This document shows positions 1 through 5,693 of a stretch of DNA of 17,575 bases, one piece after another. The stretch spans positions 1 to 17,575 of the forward strand of contig CAZIRO010000042.1 in the NCBI GenBank assembly GCA_964541595.1, read 5' to 3'. Each line of letters starts with the position of its first letter. The stretch's first letter is position 1. Both the position numbers and the translations under genes were made by a program. The stretch comes from CAZIRO01 sp964541595. GTDB lineage: Bacteria; Acidobacteriota; HRBIN11. Under the pieces are notes generated by a model. It saw nothing but the letters and a program-made list of their open reading frames with translations. It made no database searches and had not been told where the DNA came from.

Positions 1-60
1 TGGGGCACGTTGTTGCCCGGCAGCGGCCACGGCAATGTCGGCGTCCATGCCATGATCGGA

Positions 61-76
61 CGAGCGCCATCGCTCG
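61..76. terminator. Possible terminator hairpin beyond tatC
   Basis: CGAGCG-ccat-CGCTCG is a perfect 6-bp stem with a 4-nt loop; two further pairs follow after one mismatch. It lies downstream of the tatC stop on the minus strand and is followed by CCCCTTTC on the plus strand. There is no proper U-tract, so termination is a guess from position and symmetry. Confidence 0.3.
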
Positions 77-84
77 CCCCTTTC

Positions 85-112
85 AGGGATCAGGTTCTGG
101 GTATCAGATCCC
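85..112. repeat. Degenerate heptamer array (array 0)
   Basis: The bases divide cleanly into four 7-mers: AGGGATC, AGGTTCT, GGGTATC, AGATCCC. They are degenerate forms of the RGGTSYC heptamer seen at 2471-2519, 5102-5136 and 15790-15866. The first two units share TCAGGGATCAGGT with the array at 2477-2489. The ends also form the GGGATC/GATCCC hairpin. Confidence 0.5.
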
Positions 113-144
113 AGAGAATTGCATAGAATACCATCCACGGGGGC

Positions 145-912
145 TCACGCGGTGGGTTCACCGGTGGCTTCGGATACGGGTGCGGGCCTCCGACCGAAGA
201 TCCAGGCGACCAGAATGCTGATCAGGTACAGCGCGATTAAGGGCACGGCGAGCACCGTCTGCGTCACGATGTCGCCGCTTGGGGTGATGACTGCGGCGAG
301 GATAAAACTGCCCACGATGGCAAACTTCCAGAACCGTCCCAGGGTGCGTGCGGTGATGATCCCCAGACGCGCCAGAATGAGTGCGAACACCGGCATTTCA
401 AAGATCAGACCGACACCCACAATGAGTTGCATGAAAAACGTCAGATAACTCGTCGTCGTGATCATCAACTGGAAGTCCTGACTGATACCGATAAGGAACC
501 GAAACATGAACGGAATCAACACACGGTACCCGAAATATGCACCTCCCAGGAAACACACGACGGTAAACAACGCGATCCCGAGGAATGCGCGTTTCTCATG
601 CGTGTACAGTCCCGGTGCCACGAACCGCCAGATGTGCCAGAACACCCAGGGCGAAGCGATGACCACACCGCCAAACAGGGAGATTTTGATATAGAAAATA
701 AACGCCTCGGTCAGGCTGAGCACCGTCAGTCCCGGGTAATCCGGCAGCAGCACCTGCAGGGGACGCATCAGCATGGACAAAATCATCTTGCGCAGGAACC
801 ACGCAATGACCATCCCCACGAACACACCTGCGAGGCTCATGATCAGTCGATAGCGCAATTCCCGCAGGTGATCCCACAGGGACATCGTCGGTTCCGTCGG
901 TGTTGCACCCAT
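145..912 (-). CDS. tatC: Sec-independent protein translocase TatC
   Basis: TatC is the inner-membrane receptor of the twin-arginine pathway; it binds the RR signal peptide of folded substrates and recruits TatA. The 255-residue product has the family's six hydrophobic segments and usual length. The N-terminal HLRELR motif (residues 15-20, with E18) and the loop PGLYTHEKR (E106) match the signal-binding glutamates E15 and E103 of E. coli TatC, and PWVFWHIWRFVAPG precedes the latter. An in-frame ATG exists at 987, but the ATG at 912 has GGAG about 6-7 nt upstream and gives the normal N-terminus, so I chose it. The gene follows tatA by 99 bp and is probably co-transcribed with it; a large inverted repeat lies in that gap. 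Confidence 0.95.
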   Translation of the reverse strand: MGATPTEPTMSLWDHLRELRYRLIMSLAGVFVGMVIAWFLRKMILSMLMRPLQVLLPDYPGLTVLSLTEAFIFYIKISLFGGVVIASPWVFWHIWRFVAPGLYTHEKRAFLGIALFTVVCFLGGAYFGYRVLIPFMFRFLIGISQDFQLMITTTSYLTFFMQLIVGVGLIFEMPVFALILARLGIITARTLGRFWKFAIVGSFILAAVITPSGDIVTQTVLAVPLIALYLISILVAWIFGRRPAPVSEATGEPTA

Positions 913-941
913 ACCGAACTCCGAACCACGTGACGCGCGGA

Positions 942-1028
942 AAAGTGACGTGAAGTGACGATGAAGAATAACGGGCGGAAGTACCATGAAACCGATTCCC
1001 GGGACACTTCGTCACTTCTCGTCACTTT
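942..1028 (-). repeat. Inverted repeat / stem-loop between tatA and tatC
   Basis: Arm 942-966 (begins AAAGTGACGTGAAGTGACGA) and arm 1007-1028 are inverted copies: the reverse complement of 1007-1028 is AAAGTGACGAGAAGTGACGA followed by AG. They differ by one substitution and a short insertion. Each arm itself holds two GTGACG units. The RNA would form a stem of about 20 bp with a loop of about 40 nt, and the tatA stop codon (1012-1014) sits inside the stem. The candidate tatC ribosome-binding site (about 918-921) is outside it. The spacing suggests an intercistronic structure that changes tatA/tatC stoichiometry, which is inference. Confidence 0.75.
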
Positions 1029-1305
1029 CGCTTTCGTCACCTCCGGTCTCTTCGGTCATACGGGCAGGTTCCGTGACCGTCCGGGATGCGGACCGATCGG
1101 GGGTCGCCGATTCGCCAGCGGCCGCCTGCTGTTCCATTTTCCACATCTCCTCGCGGCCGATCGACTGGGCCTGCATGGCAGCGCGCTGGAGTTCCCCGAT
1201 GATGCGTCCGACCTCGCGCAGTACTTTGGGCAACTGTTGCGGACCGAATACGAGGAAAGCGACGAATACGATGAGCAGGATTTCTCCGATACCCAGGCTT
1301 CCCAT
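1012..1305 (-). CDS. tatA: Twin-arginine translocase TatA/TatB family protein
   Basis: This is the small pore-forming or accessory Tat subunit: one N-terminal transmembrane helix, an amphipathic helix, then a charged tail. From the chosen ATG the 97-residue protein starts MGSLGIGEILLIVFVAFLVF; the invariant F20-G21-P22 hinge follows, then QQLPKVLREVGRIIGELQ as the amphipathic helix. The tail ends in acidic ESDEK. E8 is a polar residue often seen in TatB and many TatA proteins, so A or B type cannot be decided by eye. Other starts are ATG 1338 and GTG 1362, which would overlap the amrS end at 1329; none has a convincing Shine-Dalgarno, and I chose 1305 from the family N-terminus. Its 3' end forms one arm of the inverted repeat before tatC. 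Confidence 0.9.
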   Translation of the reverse strand: MGSLGIGEILLIVFVAFLVFGPQQLPKVLREVGRIIGELQRAAMQAQSIGREEMWKMEQQAAAGESATPDRSASRTVTEPARMTEETGGDESESDEK

Positions 1306-1328
1306 CGGCGCCCGTACCGTGGTTGGAA

Positions 1329-2399
1329 TTAATCCCATCGACCGGGGATCGGCGTCTGACACTCGGGACAGCGTCCCTTGACGATGTGGTATTCCAGAAT
1401 CCGGAACCCGAATCGACGGACGACCGGGGTTTTGCAGTTCGGACAGTAGGTATGCTCGAATCCGTCGACCATTCCGGGCAGGTTTCCCGCATAGACGTAA
1501 CGGAGTCCCTCTTCCAGGCCGATCCGTGCAGCGCGCAACAGGGTTTCCGGTGGTGTGTTGTCCGGATCGGTCATCTTGTAATCTTTGTGAAATGCTGTGA
1601 CATGCCAGGGAATGTCCGGTGAGATCGAAGCGAGAAAACGGGCGATCTCCCGGAGTTCTGCATCCGAGTCATTGAATCCGGGGACCACCAGTGTGACGAC
1701 TTCCACCCAGAATCCCATGTCCACGGTCATGCGGACAGTATCCAGCACGGACTGCAGGGTGCATCCGAGTTTCCGGTAGTTCCGGTCGTTGAACGTCTTC
1801 AGGTCGATCTTATACAGATCCAGCCAGGGACGCAGGTATTCCAGGACCTCACGCGTGGCGTTGCCATTGCTCACGTATGCCGTTTTCAGGCCGCGTTGTT
1901 TGGCCAGTCGGAAGACATCGACGGCCCATTCACTGGTGATCAGCGGTTCATTGTATGTACTGACGACCACCCGGCAGTCGTACTGTAGTGCCATGTCCAC
2001 GAGTTCCTCCGGCGTCACACGTTCGGGTGTAGTACCGGCAGCCGGATCACGCAGTGCCTGGGATGTAAGCCAGTTCTGACAGTACGAACAGTGCAGGTCG
2101 CACCCCAGCATTCCGAAACTCATCGTTCGCGCACCCGGCCAGGCGTGGAAGAACGGTTTTTTCTCGATCGGATCGATTTGCAGCGCAGCGACGTATCCCC
2201 ACGGGACGTACAGTTTACCGTCGCGGTTGAACCGGACCTTACATACACCGCGTTGGCCCTCGAAGATCACACAACGGTGCCCGCACGCGTAACACCGCAC
2301 ACGTCGATTCTCCAGCGGCGTGTACAGGTCGCCTTCACGCGTCATCGCATCGAGTAACTGTGCCAGGGAAACCTGCGGAACCTGCATGCGTGCCATCAT
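1329..2399 (-). CDS. amrS: AmmeMemoRadiSam system radical SAM enzyme AmrS
   Basis: A 356-residue radical SAM protein of the AmrS family (PflA-like), which co-occurs across prokaryotes with AMMECR1 and Memo-like proteins; the reaction is unknown to me. The cluster motif is CDLHCSYCQNW with C100, C104 and C107 binding the 4Fe-4S cluster that cleaves S-adenosylmethionine. An N-terminal cysteine set (C36, C39, C43, C53, in CYACGHRC...GVCKVRFN) and a C-terminal zinc-ribbon-like set (C319, C322, C344, C347) are both usual for the family. MSFGMLGCDLHC and VVSTYNEPLITSEW are also typical. The start at 2399 is followed at once by a second ATG (2396); GAGGG lies just upstream and suits either. The neighbours are tatA and tatC in the same direction; AMMECR1 and Memo genes are not in the window. 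Confidence 0.9.
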   Translation of the reverse strand: MMARMQVPQVSLAQLLDAMTREGDLYTPLENRRVRCYACGHRCVIFEGQRGVCKVRFNRDGKLYVPWGYVAALQIDPIEKKPFFHAWPGARTMSFGMLGCDLHCSYCQNWLTSQALRDPAAGTTPERVTPEELVDMALQYDCRVVVSTYNEPLITSEWAVDVFRLAKQRGLKTAYVSNGNATREVLEYLRPWLDLYKIDLKTFNDRNYRKLGCTLQSVLDTVRMTVDMGFWVEVVTLVVPGFNDSDAELREIARFLASISPDIPWHVTAFHKDYKMTDPDNTPPETLLRAARIGLEEGLRYVYAGNLPGMVDGFEHTYCPNCKTPVVRRFGFRILEYHIVKGRCPECQTPIPGRWD

Positions 2400-2434
2400 G
2401 ACCCTCGTCAGGGGATGGGTTCATGTTCAGTTCA

Positions 2435-2463
2435 ATGTTACTATCGTTGTGCGCATTCGTCCA
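2435..2463 (-). promoter_or_regulatory. Candidate sigma-70 promoter for amrS-tatA-tatC
   Basis: On the minus strand, TGGACG (2463-2458, 4 of 6 to TTGACA) is 17 bp from TAACAT (2440-2435, 4 of 6 to TATAAT). The amrS start at 2399 would then have a leader of about 30 nt. It lies directly beside the heptamer array. Confidence 0.35.
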
Positions 2464-2470
2464 CCGGGAT

Positions 2471-2519
2471 CGGTATCAGGGATCAGGTGTCAGGTCCCAG
2501 GTGTCGGGTGCCAGGTGTC
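2471..2519. repeat. Heptamer tandem array 1
   Basis: Seven 7-mers in tandem: CGGTATC, AGGGATC, AGGTGTC, AGGTCCC, AGGTGTC, GGGTGCC, AGGTGTC. The last five (2485-2519) fit RGGTSYC exactly. The 7-bp period is not a multiple of three, so the short reading frames through it are not genes. The array lies between the divergent candidate promoters of amrS and the coiled-coil gene. Confidence 0.85.
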
Positions 2520-2561
2520 CGGGATGTCGATGCTGAGCGTAAGACACGCCGTCGCCGAATC

Positions 2562-2600
2562 GGGACGCACTGTGTCCCACTTCCTGTCCCGATCCCGGTT
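2562..2600. repeat. Hairpin module linked to array 1
   Basis: GGGAC (2562-2566), a 7-nt loop, and GTCCC (2574-2578) form a hairpin, followed by ACTTCCTGTCCCGATCCCGG. The same block, GGGAC-7 nt-GTCCC then ATTGCCTATTCCGAT, follows array 2 at 5183-5214. The end, CCTGTCCCGATCCCGG, is also partly inverted relative to CCGGGATCGGTATCAGG at 2464-2480, so array 1 is loosely bracketed by inverted arms. Confidence 0.65.
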
Positions 2601-2610
2601 TCGTTCACCT

Positions 2611-2647
2611 TTGCAGTGGGTCGTGGAATGGGGTAATATGCCATTCC
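2611..2647 (+). promoter_or_regulatory. Candidate promoter with palindrome over the -10
   Basis: TTGCAG (2611-2616) and TAATAT (2634-2639) are separated by 17 bp. A perfect 7-bp inverted repeat, GGAATGG (2625-2631) and CCATTCC (2641-2647), brackets the -10 hexamer, so a dimeric regulator could occlude RNA polymerase there. Transcription would start about 70 nt before the ATG at 2718. Confidence 0.4.
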
Positions 2648-2717
2648 CCACAGGGTTCCGAAAAGATGCGTATGGCGCGCATCTGCGGATCATTTCATGC
2701 AGGGAGGTGTCCGTATC

Positions 2718-3320
2718 ATGGGTCCGGAATCGTTTGACTGGCAGGAACTGCTCGCGCGGGCTGAAAAAGAGTGGGAACAGATGGAACGCACGATCCGCCA
2801 GCGGGTCGAGGCAAAGTTCCGTGAACGGGTACTTTCCGCGGAGGAAGCCCGTGATCTGCAGACCATGGAGATTCCTCCGCCAGTACATCCCAACTGGGTG
2901 CGACCGTTTTTCTATCGACCCATTCTTCCCGTGGAAAGCCTGTTTTACACGCAACCGGACGTCAATATTCGGCCTGAACTGTTGTATCACTCCAGTCGAC
3001 CCTGGCTGGCGCGCATCCGTCGGTGGGCGGGCAGGATCATTCGTTTTTTTGTGAATATTGACCTGCTCGTGACCCGGCAGGCACACTGGAACAATCTGCA
3101 GGCGGAACTGAACGATCGACTCGTGCACCATACCCGGCTATTGCATCAGTTGATCCATCACCTCGTAACGGAGTTAACGCGACTGCGTCTCGCCCATGAC
3201 GAACTCGCGCACCAGGTGGAATGGCTATCGGAACAACTGGAGTGGTATCGGCAGCGGCATCGTGTGATGGAATCCTGGATCCGGCAGATGATCGACACGT
3301 CCTCCGAAGCATCGCAGTGA
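2718..3320 (+). CDS. Hypothetical coiled-coil protein
   Basis: A 200-residue protein I cannot assign. The N-terminal 45 residues are charged and helical. A proline- and aromatic-rich segment follows (IPPPVHPNWVRPFFYRPILP), then a basic amphipathic or membrane-grazing stretch (RIRRWAGRIIRFFVNIDLLV), then a long coiled coil to the end rich in His, Arg, Leu and Gln. The layout RRWAGRIIRF...RQAHWNNLQAELNDRL is reminiscent of the stalk found ahead of some methyltransferases in surface-polysaccharide clusters, but no catalytic domain is attached. There is no signal peptide. The ATG at 2718 has GGAGG at 2701-2705; the ATG at 2697 has nothing comparable. It has its own promoter region, diverges from amrS and converges on the amidase gene. 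Confidence 0.7.
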   Translation: MGPESFDWQELLARAEKEWEQMERTIRQRVEAKFRERVLSAEEARDLQTMEIPPPVHPNWVRPFFYRPILPVESLFYTQPDVNIRPELLYHSSRPWLARIRRWAGRIIRFFVNIDLLVTRQAHWNNLQAELNDRLVHHTRLLHQLIHHLVTELTRLRLAHDELAHQVEWLSEQLEWYRQRHRVMESWIRQMIDTSSEASQ

Positions 3321-3401
3321 AGTGCACGTATCCATTGCGCGTATACAGGCCAGTCCCGCGTTCCGCAACGGTATGCTGGACCGACGGTACACTCCGGATA
3401 C

Positions 3402-4955
3402 CTATCCACCGGCGGGGAATTTGGGTTGAGCAGATTGCCGGCGTATCTGGATATAACGTTCAATACTGCGTGCGATCGCGTTGGCGATCTGCTGTTGATA
3501 CGTGGCGTCCAGTAACCGTCGTGCCTCTGTGGGGTTGTCCAGAAACCCGACTTCGACCAGAACGGCCGGCATGTTCGCACCGATGAGGACACGAAAGGGC
3601 GCCTGTTTCACGCCACGGTTCGGAATCCGCAACGTGCGACAGAGTTCTTCCTGAACGAGTTGCGCGATCATACTGCTCTCTTCGAGATGTGCGATCTGAG
3701 CCATATCCCACAGAATGAGTTGCAGTGCGTCGGACTCCTGTGCGGATGGCTGTACAGGACGGAAAGCACCGGGTTCGCTCGCGCTCAGGCGCCGCCGGGT
3801 TTCTTCGTCCACCCAGTCCGTACTGAGGTAGTACGTTTCCACGCCGGTGGCCCGGCCCTGGGGCGTGGCGTTGGCGTGAATGCTGATGAGCAGATCGGCA
3901 TGTACGTTGTTCGCTTTCGCTGTACGGGCATCCAGATCCATGGTCACATCCCGATCGCGCGTCAGCACGACCTGTAACCCCAGACGATCCTCCAGGACGC
4001 GTTTCAGGCGCAGCGCGATCGCCAGGGTCACGTCTTTTTCCAGGACGCCGTCCACACCGACCGTTCCGGTCTCTTCACCGCCGTGGCCCGGATCGATCAC
4101 GACCGTGGTGAACTCTTCCGGCGTGACCGGAACGGCGTCTGCGGGGGGTTCGCTGGACGGTGTCGCCGATGCCGGGAGATGTGGGGAGGGTGAATGTGTG
4201 GGTCCGTGGATTTCAACGACCAGATGACCGGGTTCAGGCGCGTATACGTCCGCACGTTGTTGAGGATTCTGCAGGTGGATCACCAGTGTGGTCCGATGCG
4301 GTTCCGTATGCACGGTCACCCGCGTGATCCGGGCATCGGTATATTGCGGTTCCGCATCCTGCCAGTGAACGCGTTTCGCCTGCAGGGTGATGCGAATCTC
4401 TCCCGGGGGGGTTGCGATCTGAAACGGGATCGGCGGTTGACTGAACAGTTGCATGCGGGTCAGTGCGGGTTGTGTGTCCACCTGCCAGCGGATCTGTGGA
4501 CCCTGGATGGTGCCGATCCAGATCTCCCGCACGTTCGATAATACATGCACCGGCTGGCCCCGGATCAGGGGAACCACTTCCTGGACCCATTCCAGTGGGA
4601 CCCACCACCGGTGATTCCACATCCGGATGGGTTGCCGGAGTTCGCGCAACTGTCCGTTGATATCGTAAACGCGTCCGCCGGCACGCAGGTAGATGCGGGT
4701 TTCATTGACAAGCAACCAGATGGCGTCCGGATTCTGTGCCGCACGTATTTGTCCCCCGAGAAATGTCGCGAGGTCGTCAGCGGCGAGGTAGAGCATCTGG
4801 TTCCAGGTGTGCACAGCCACGGGTTGTGTGCGGTCACCTTCATGCAGAGACCATACCGGAGATACGGCCCATAAGCCTCCGGACAAGAGACAACAGAGAC
4901 CCAGCCAGAGCCACCGGAACCCCGAGATGCGTATCGATGGCATCATCGGATGCAT
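3402..4955 (-). CDS. N-acetylmuramoyl-L-alanine amidase (AMIN + Amidase_3)
   Basis: A periplasmic or exported zinc amidase that cuts the bond between muramic acid and the stem peptide of peptidoglycan. The 517 residues begin with a signal peptide (about 13-36). A region of about 45-150 resembles the copper-amine-oxidase-N-like substrate-binding fold, an AMIN-like beta domain covers about 180-250, and a Pro/Ser linker (253-278) leads to Amidase_3 (283-502). Catalytic and zinc residues are visible: H291 in VIDPGHGG, E306 in VLEKDVTL, H360 in LISIHANA and E468 in VLVEVGFLDN. The helix between H360 and E468 is longer than in minimal amidases, as in AmiC-type enzymes where it can be autoinhibitory. 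ATGs at 4955 and 4946 are both acceptable. A perfect TATAAT lies upstream. Confidence 0.92.
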   Translation of the reverse strand: MHPMMPSIRISGFRWLWLGLCCLLSGGLWAVSPVWSLHEGDRTQPVAVHTWNQMLYLAADDLATFLGGQIRAAQNPDAIWLLVNETRIYLRAGGRVYDINGQLRELRQPIRMWNHRWWVPLEWVQEVVPLIRGQPVHVLSNVREIWIGTIQGPQIRWQVDTQPALTRMQLFSQPPIPFQIATPPGEIRITLQAKRVHWQDAEPQYTDARITRVTVHTEPHRTTLVIHLQNPQQRADVYAPEPGHLVVEIHGPTHSPSPHLPASATPSSEPPADAVPVTPEEFTTVVIDPGHGGEETGTVGVDGVLEKDVTLAIALRLKRVLEDRLGLQVVLTRDRDVTMDLDARTAKANNVHADLLISIHANATPQGRATGVETYYLSTDWVDEETRRRLSASEPGAFRPVQPSAQESDALQLILWDMAQIAHLEESSMIAQLVQEELCRTLRIPNRGVKQAPFRVLIGANMPAVLVEVGFLDNPTEARRLLDATYQQQIANAIARSIERYIQIRRQSAQPKFPAGG

Positions 4956-4999
4956 CCTGGGTATCCTCGGATGCCCGAATTCGCAAACGGATTCGTTTC

Positions 5000-5028
5000 A
5001 TTATAATCCTTTCGGTGCGATCGATCAC
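5000..5028 (-). promoter_or_regulatory. Candidate promoter of the amidase gene
   Basis: On the minus strand TATAAT (5005-5000) is a perfect -10. GTGATC (5028-5023), 17 bp away, is a weak -35 with 3 of 6 matches. The amidase start at 4955 would have a leader of about 40 nt. The repeat element's left arm begins 11 bp from this -35. Confidence 0.5.
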
Positions 5029-5038
5029 GTGTAATCGG

Positions 5039-5214
5039 ATCGGAATCGGGACAGGCAATGGGACAGGGGATGCACCGGATGGTCCGGTCGACGCCAGGAA
5101 CAGGTGTCAGGTCCCAGGTCTCAGGTCCCAGGTGTCAGAAAGACCCGACATTTCCGGGAAGGGATTAGCGCATGACCGCATGGGGACCCACGGTGTCCCA
5201 TTGCCTATTCCGAT
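5039..5214. repeat. Composite element with inverted arms around heptamer array 2
   Basis: Left arm 5039-5065 and right arm 5194-5214 are inverted copies: the right arm is TGTCCCATTGCCT then ATTCCGAT, and the reverse complement of the left arm has the same 13-mer, six extra bases, then the same 8-mer. Between them lie the heptamer array (5102-5136) and the hairpin GGGAC-CCACGGT-GTCCC (5183-5199). This is about 176 bp in size, has no open frame of its own, and resembles a miniature non-autonomous element; I saw no target-site duplication. Confidence 0.65.
5102..5136. repeat. Heptamer tandem array 2
   Basis: Five exact 7-mers: AGGTGTC, AGGTCCC, AGGTCTC, AGGTCCC, AGGTGTC. It shares the order AGGTGTC-AGGTCCC-AGGT with array 1. 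It lies in the divergent spacer between the amidase gene and the acetyltransferase gene. Confidence 0.85.
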
Positions 5215-5235
5215 TTCAGTAACGGGAGACGGTCG

Positions 5236-5670
5236 ATGGCCAGGAGTGTGCAAACTGCCCGGCGTGAAGAACTCCCTGCCGTGTACTCGCTACTCGGGCG
5301 ATGTCACCTGCCGGTACACGGTCTGGATGGTGCGCACGTGCATGTGTTTTTCGTCCGTGAGGGAGAACGGATCATCGCCTGTGCCGCCGTCGAGTGGTAT
5401 GGTGCGCGCACACTGCTCCGCTCCGTTGCCGTCCATCCGGAGTACCGCCATCGCGGTGTCGGGACAGCACTTGTCCGTTACGTGCTGCATATGATCCGGC
5501 AGAACGGTGGTCGGGAAGTCTACCTGCTGACCACCACAGCAGTCGGCTTTTTCCGAAAGTTCGGGTTTCATATCATTCCGCGGGCAGCCGTTCCTCCAGT
5601 TGTCCGCCAGTCGGTGGAGTTCTCGCTCACGGTTTGTAAAAGTGCAACGGCGATGTGGCGTTCTCTGTAA
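5236..5670 (+). CDS. ArsN2-like GNAT N-acetyltransferase
   Basis: A 144-residue single-domain GNAT enzyme, predicted to move an acetyl group from acetyl-CoA to an amine. Motif A, SVAVHPEYRHRGVGTALV (63-80), holds the pyrophosphate-binding RxxGxG/A loop. The C-terminal pattern YLLTTTAVGFFRKFGF, then R-x3-P-x6-S-x-EF and a terminal SATAMW, matches the ArsN2 group found with arsenic-resistance genes; the N-terminal CHLPVHGLDG fits as well. The substrate is not established for ArsN2 as far as I know, and no ars gene is present here. The ATG has GGGAGA about 7 nt upstream. The gene ends 23 bp before the MFS transporter, so the two probably form an operon. I found no good promoter after the repeat element. 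Confidence 0.8.
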   Translation: MARSVQTARREELPAVYSLLGRCHLPVHGLDGAHVHVFFVREGERIIACAAVEWYGARTLLRSVAVHPEYRHRGVGTALVRYVLHMIRQNGGREVYLLTTTAVGFFRKFGFHIIPRAAVPPVVRQSVEFSLTVCKSATAMWRSL

Positions 5671-5693
5671 AGCGGTTCGATGGTGGAGGTGTG

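Larger units (their letters stand above)
1..144. other. Left-edge region, no supported gene
   Basis: This stretch lies beyond the stop codon of tatC. A plus-strand frame is open from base 1 to a TAG at 124-126 and has high G+C at third positions over its first 60 bases, but G+C3 falls afterwards and the peptide matches nothing I recognise. A minus-strand reading that begins near base 75 or 54 is equally undecidable. Two hairpins are visible: CGAGCG/CGCTCG at 61-76 with a 4-nt loop, and GGGATC/GATCCC at 86-112. They could end a plus-strand gene, tatC transcription, or both. The sequence is too short to choose. Confidence 0.3.

Noticed and set aside
1..126. Sortase-like peptide in the plus-strand frame at the left edge
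   Set aside because: GTLLPGSGHGNVGVHA loosely recalls sortases, but the histidine spacing is wrong and the frame stops without a TLxTC catalytic motif.
913..987. Upstream ATG of tatC
   Set aside because: The added 25 residues are not TatC-like, and the ATG at 912 has a better ribosome-binding site.
2320..3054. Plus-strand open frame crossing heptamer array 1
   Set aside because: It includes the repeat translated as a QVPGVGCQVSG-like string and overlaps the better-supported frame starting at 2718.
4736..5494. Plus-strand open frame crossing array 2 and its arms
   Set aside because: It reads through the amidase gene in antisense and through non-coding repeats, and overlaps the acetyltransferase gene in another frame.
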